Assembly: GCA_024640925.1 (NCBI GenBank)
Contig: JAHEEB010000220.1
Coordinates: 1 to 6,894, forward strand
Length of the DNA: 6,894 bases
DNA from: Bacteroidota bacterium
Lineage (GTDB): Bacteria > Bacteroidota > Bacteroidia > Bacteroidales > UBA10428
Direction of reading: 5' to 3'
In this document: piece by piece, positions 6,701 to 6,894 of the stretch
Position numbering within the stretch: the first letter of the stretch is position 1
Layout: every line of letters begins with the position of its first letter
Notes under the pieces: generated by a model
The model's input: only the letters and a program-made list of their open reading frames with translations
Database searches by the model: none
What the model was told of the DNA's origin: nothing
Made by a program: the position numbers and the translations under genes

Positions 6701-6894
6701 GTGCACCTTACGTAGAGATAAAACTTAACCGTGAAAACATGGCACGTTATGGAATGAGTGTGAGTGATGTACAGGAAATATTACAGGTTGCTGTTGGTGG
6801 TATGGTTTTAAGCAGCTCAGTTGAAGGCCGTGAGCGTTTCCCGATGCGTGTGCGCTATGCCCGCGAATTACGGGACAACCCCGAAGATTTAAAA
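3745..6894 (+). CDS. cusA: CusA-type copper/silver efflux RND transporter, long form; 3' end beyond the window
   Basis: Inner-membrane proton-driven RND pump of the heavy-metal-efflux subfamily; 1050 codons are open from ATG 3745 to the window edge with no stop. Domain order: first membrane helix at about residues 11-31; periplasmic porter region with DAIPDIGDNQQ (51-61); a helix bundle with IAIGVMVD, where Asp431 and Glu438 match E. coli CusA Asp405 and Glu412 of the proton relay; then SEGKLFHPLAFTKTFAL. Next comes a region of several extra hydrophobic helices (about 540-670) common in Bacteroidota members, then the second porter half (EFMPSLNEGSFLLMP). Met721 (LLMP), Met771 (APVQM) and Met936 (VMLSTGM) match the three-methionine copper site Met573/623/672 of E. 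coli CusA, so Cu(I)/Ag(I) is the likely substrate and CzcA less likely. The spacing from Met771 to Met936 is 165 residues against 49 in E. coli. Part is a Bacteroidota-specific linker and part an unusual AT-rich insert (about residues 804-885). After it the family sequence resumes with EYYRQW and PDDIWNEIV. Partners CusB/CusC are not in view. Confidence 0.93.
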   Translation, partial: MFNRLVKYFLENRLVTFIFLIVFVVLGIVYTPFNWNTGFLPRDPIPVDAIPDIGDNQQIVATEWMGRSPKDIQDQVTYPLTTALLGIPGVKTVRSTSMFGMSFIYVIFKDKVEFYWSRSRILEKLNSLPSGTLPIGVTPTLGPDATALGQIYWYTLEGRNPKTGEANGGWNPQELRTIQDFYVKYSLSTAEGVSEVASVGGFIKEYQVDINPEALKAYNVSVMDVMNAVKQSNLDIGAETIELNNVEYIIRGLGYVKNLDDLENSVITVRNNVPVRIKDVAQTSNGPATRRGGLDKGGSEAVGAVVVARYGSNPMDVITNVKNKIKEIEAGLPQKTLPDGSISKVTIVPFYDRTGLIKETIGTLESALSHEILISIIVIIILVFNIRASVIVAGLLPIGVLMTFILMHLFGVDANIVALSGIAIAIGVMVDIGIVDVENILRHLEMPENHGIRGKKLMSVIYLATTEVRAAVVTSIATTIVSFIPVFALEASEGKLFHPLAFTKTFALLSAFILGIVVLPTLVHIFYNIRFDTKKIRKWFNGSLIVAGILFIIFWHTWTALALIAIGINNLMEYRWPEKRKEYTNYINIAITVLVAAYFLSIEWLPLGAHNSTLINFFFVAGIVGVILTALMSLVHFYEPILRWGLRNKWKFLLLPAFTLFFGIMVWQGFDKIFGFVATGFEKVGWQSFRQTAVWQAPAKIFPGTGKEFMPSLNEGSFLLMPTSMPHSSIEKNLEYIETLDKRLSAIPEVEVAVGKWGRVNSALDPAPVQMFENTINYRSEYILDENGHRVQFKVDDNGWFVLDIYEIRNAIELNRNKKETDRSTIGINGNTIDIKSIKNIYYDKENELFHILFNDKWITTKSADQSGSTYLNLFQYISNNINIFLIKDEDGEYYRQWRKNIKNPDDIWNEIVKVTNIPGLTSAPKLQPIETRLVMLSTGMRAPMGLKVYGPDLETIEQAGMMFEQALREVPSVKSSSVFYDRAVGAPYVEIKLNRENMARYGMSVSDVQEILQVAVGGMVLSSSVEGRERFPMRVRYARELRDNPEDLK
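6151..6400 (+). other. AT-rich in-frame insert within cusA encoding about 82 residues
   Basis: By hand count this 250-bp stretch has 52 G or C bases (about 21%), while 6001-6060 and 6541-6600 are about 50%. The composition changes near both ends and the frame stays open. The coded segment runs from about DIYEIRNAIELNRNKKE to YLNLFQYISNNINIF; it is rich in Asn, Ile and Lys, has no cysteine, and seems to have a helix, a run of short strands (TIGINGNTIDI, NIYYDKENELFHILF) and a final helix. CusA homologues I remember have roughly 25 residues between FVL and the D-x-x-G-E/D-Y-F-R-Q-W block, so about 55-60 residues are extra. It would project into the periplasmic domain. No intein splice residues or transposase are seen. 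Edges are approximate. The codon use suggests a different origin from the rest of cusA, or relaxed constraint. Confidence 0.7.

Overview
The window looks like a chromosomal segment from a member of the Bacteroidota, probably Bacteroidales or Marinilabiliales. Coding DNA is moderately AT-rich, ribosome-binding sites are mostly weak, and there are matches to the Bacteroidota -7 promoter box (TAnnTTTG). Two proteins belong to types typical of this phylum: a HYC_CC_PP family secreted protein and a long-form CusA with extra membrane helices. Taxonomy is inferred from gene style only.

The window has two halves that diverge from about 2400-2490. The left half (minus strand) reads gapdh, then larE, then a GNAT acetyltransferase gene, closely spaced like an operon. 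Only larE is intact. The gapdh reading frame has lost about 27 codons in the NAD-domain and is frameshifted there. The GNAT gene has an early frameshift and is split by a 135-bp palindromic element (134-268) with the layout of a REPIN: two REP-like hairpins in inverted orientation. The end of the GNAT coding sequence is still readable beyond the element, up to the left edge of the window.

The right half (plus strand) is a copper/silver handling cluster: a secreted HYC_CC_PP protein, an exported HMA-domain metal-binding protein with a CxxC site, a small lipoprotein with a CTMHP...CPKCGM heavy-metal-binding domain, and the start of a CusA-type RND efflux pump that runs off the right edge. The small proteins probably bind or pass copper in the periplasm, and CusA would export it with partners (CusB/CusC-like) expected downstream but not seen here. 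The three methionines of the E. coli CusA copper site are all recognisable, which favours Cu(I)/Ag(I) over zinc or cobalt.

The most unusual feature is inside cusA: about 82 residues of very AT-rich, asparagine/isoleucine/lysine-rich sequence (bases about 6151-6400, 21% GC by hand count, against roughly 50% in nearby cusA sequence). It sits in frame in the periplasmic part of the pump, between the second and third copper-site methionines, where relatives carry a short linker. The reading frame stays open through it, so it looks like a tolerated, foreign-looking insertion.
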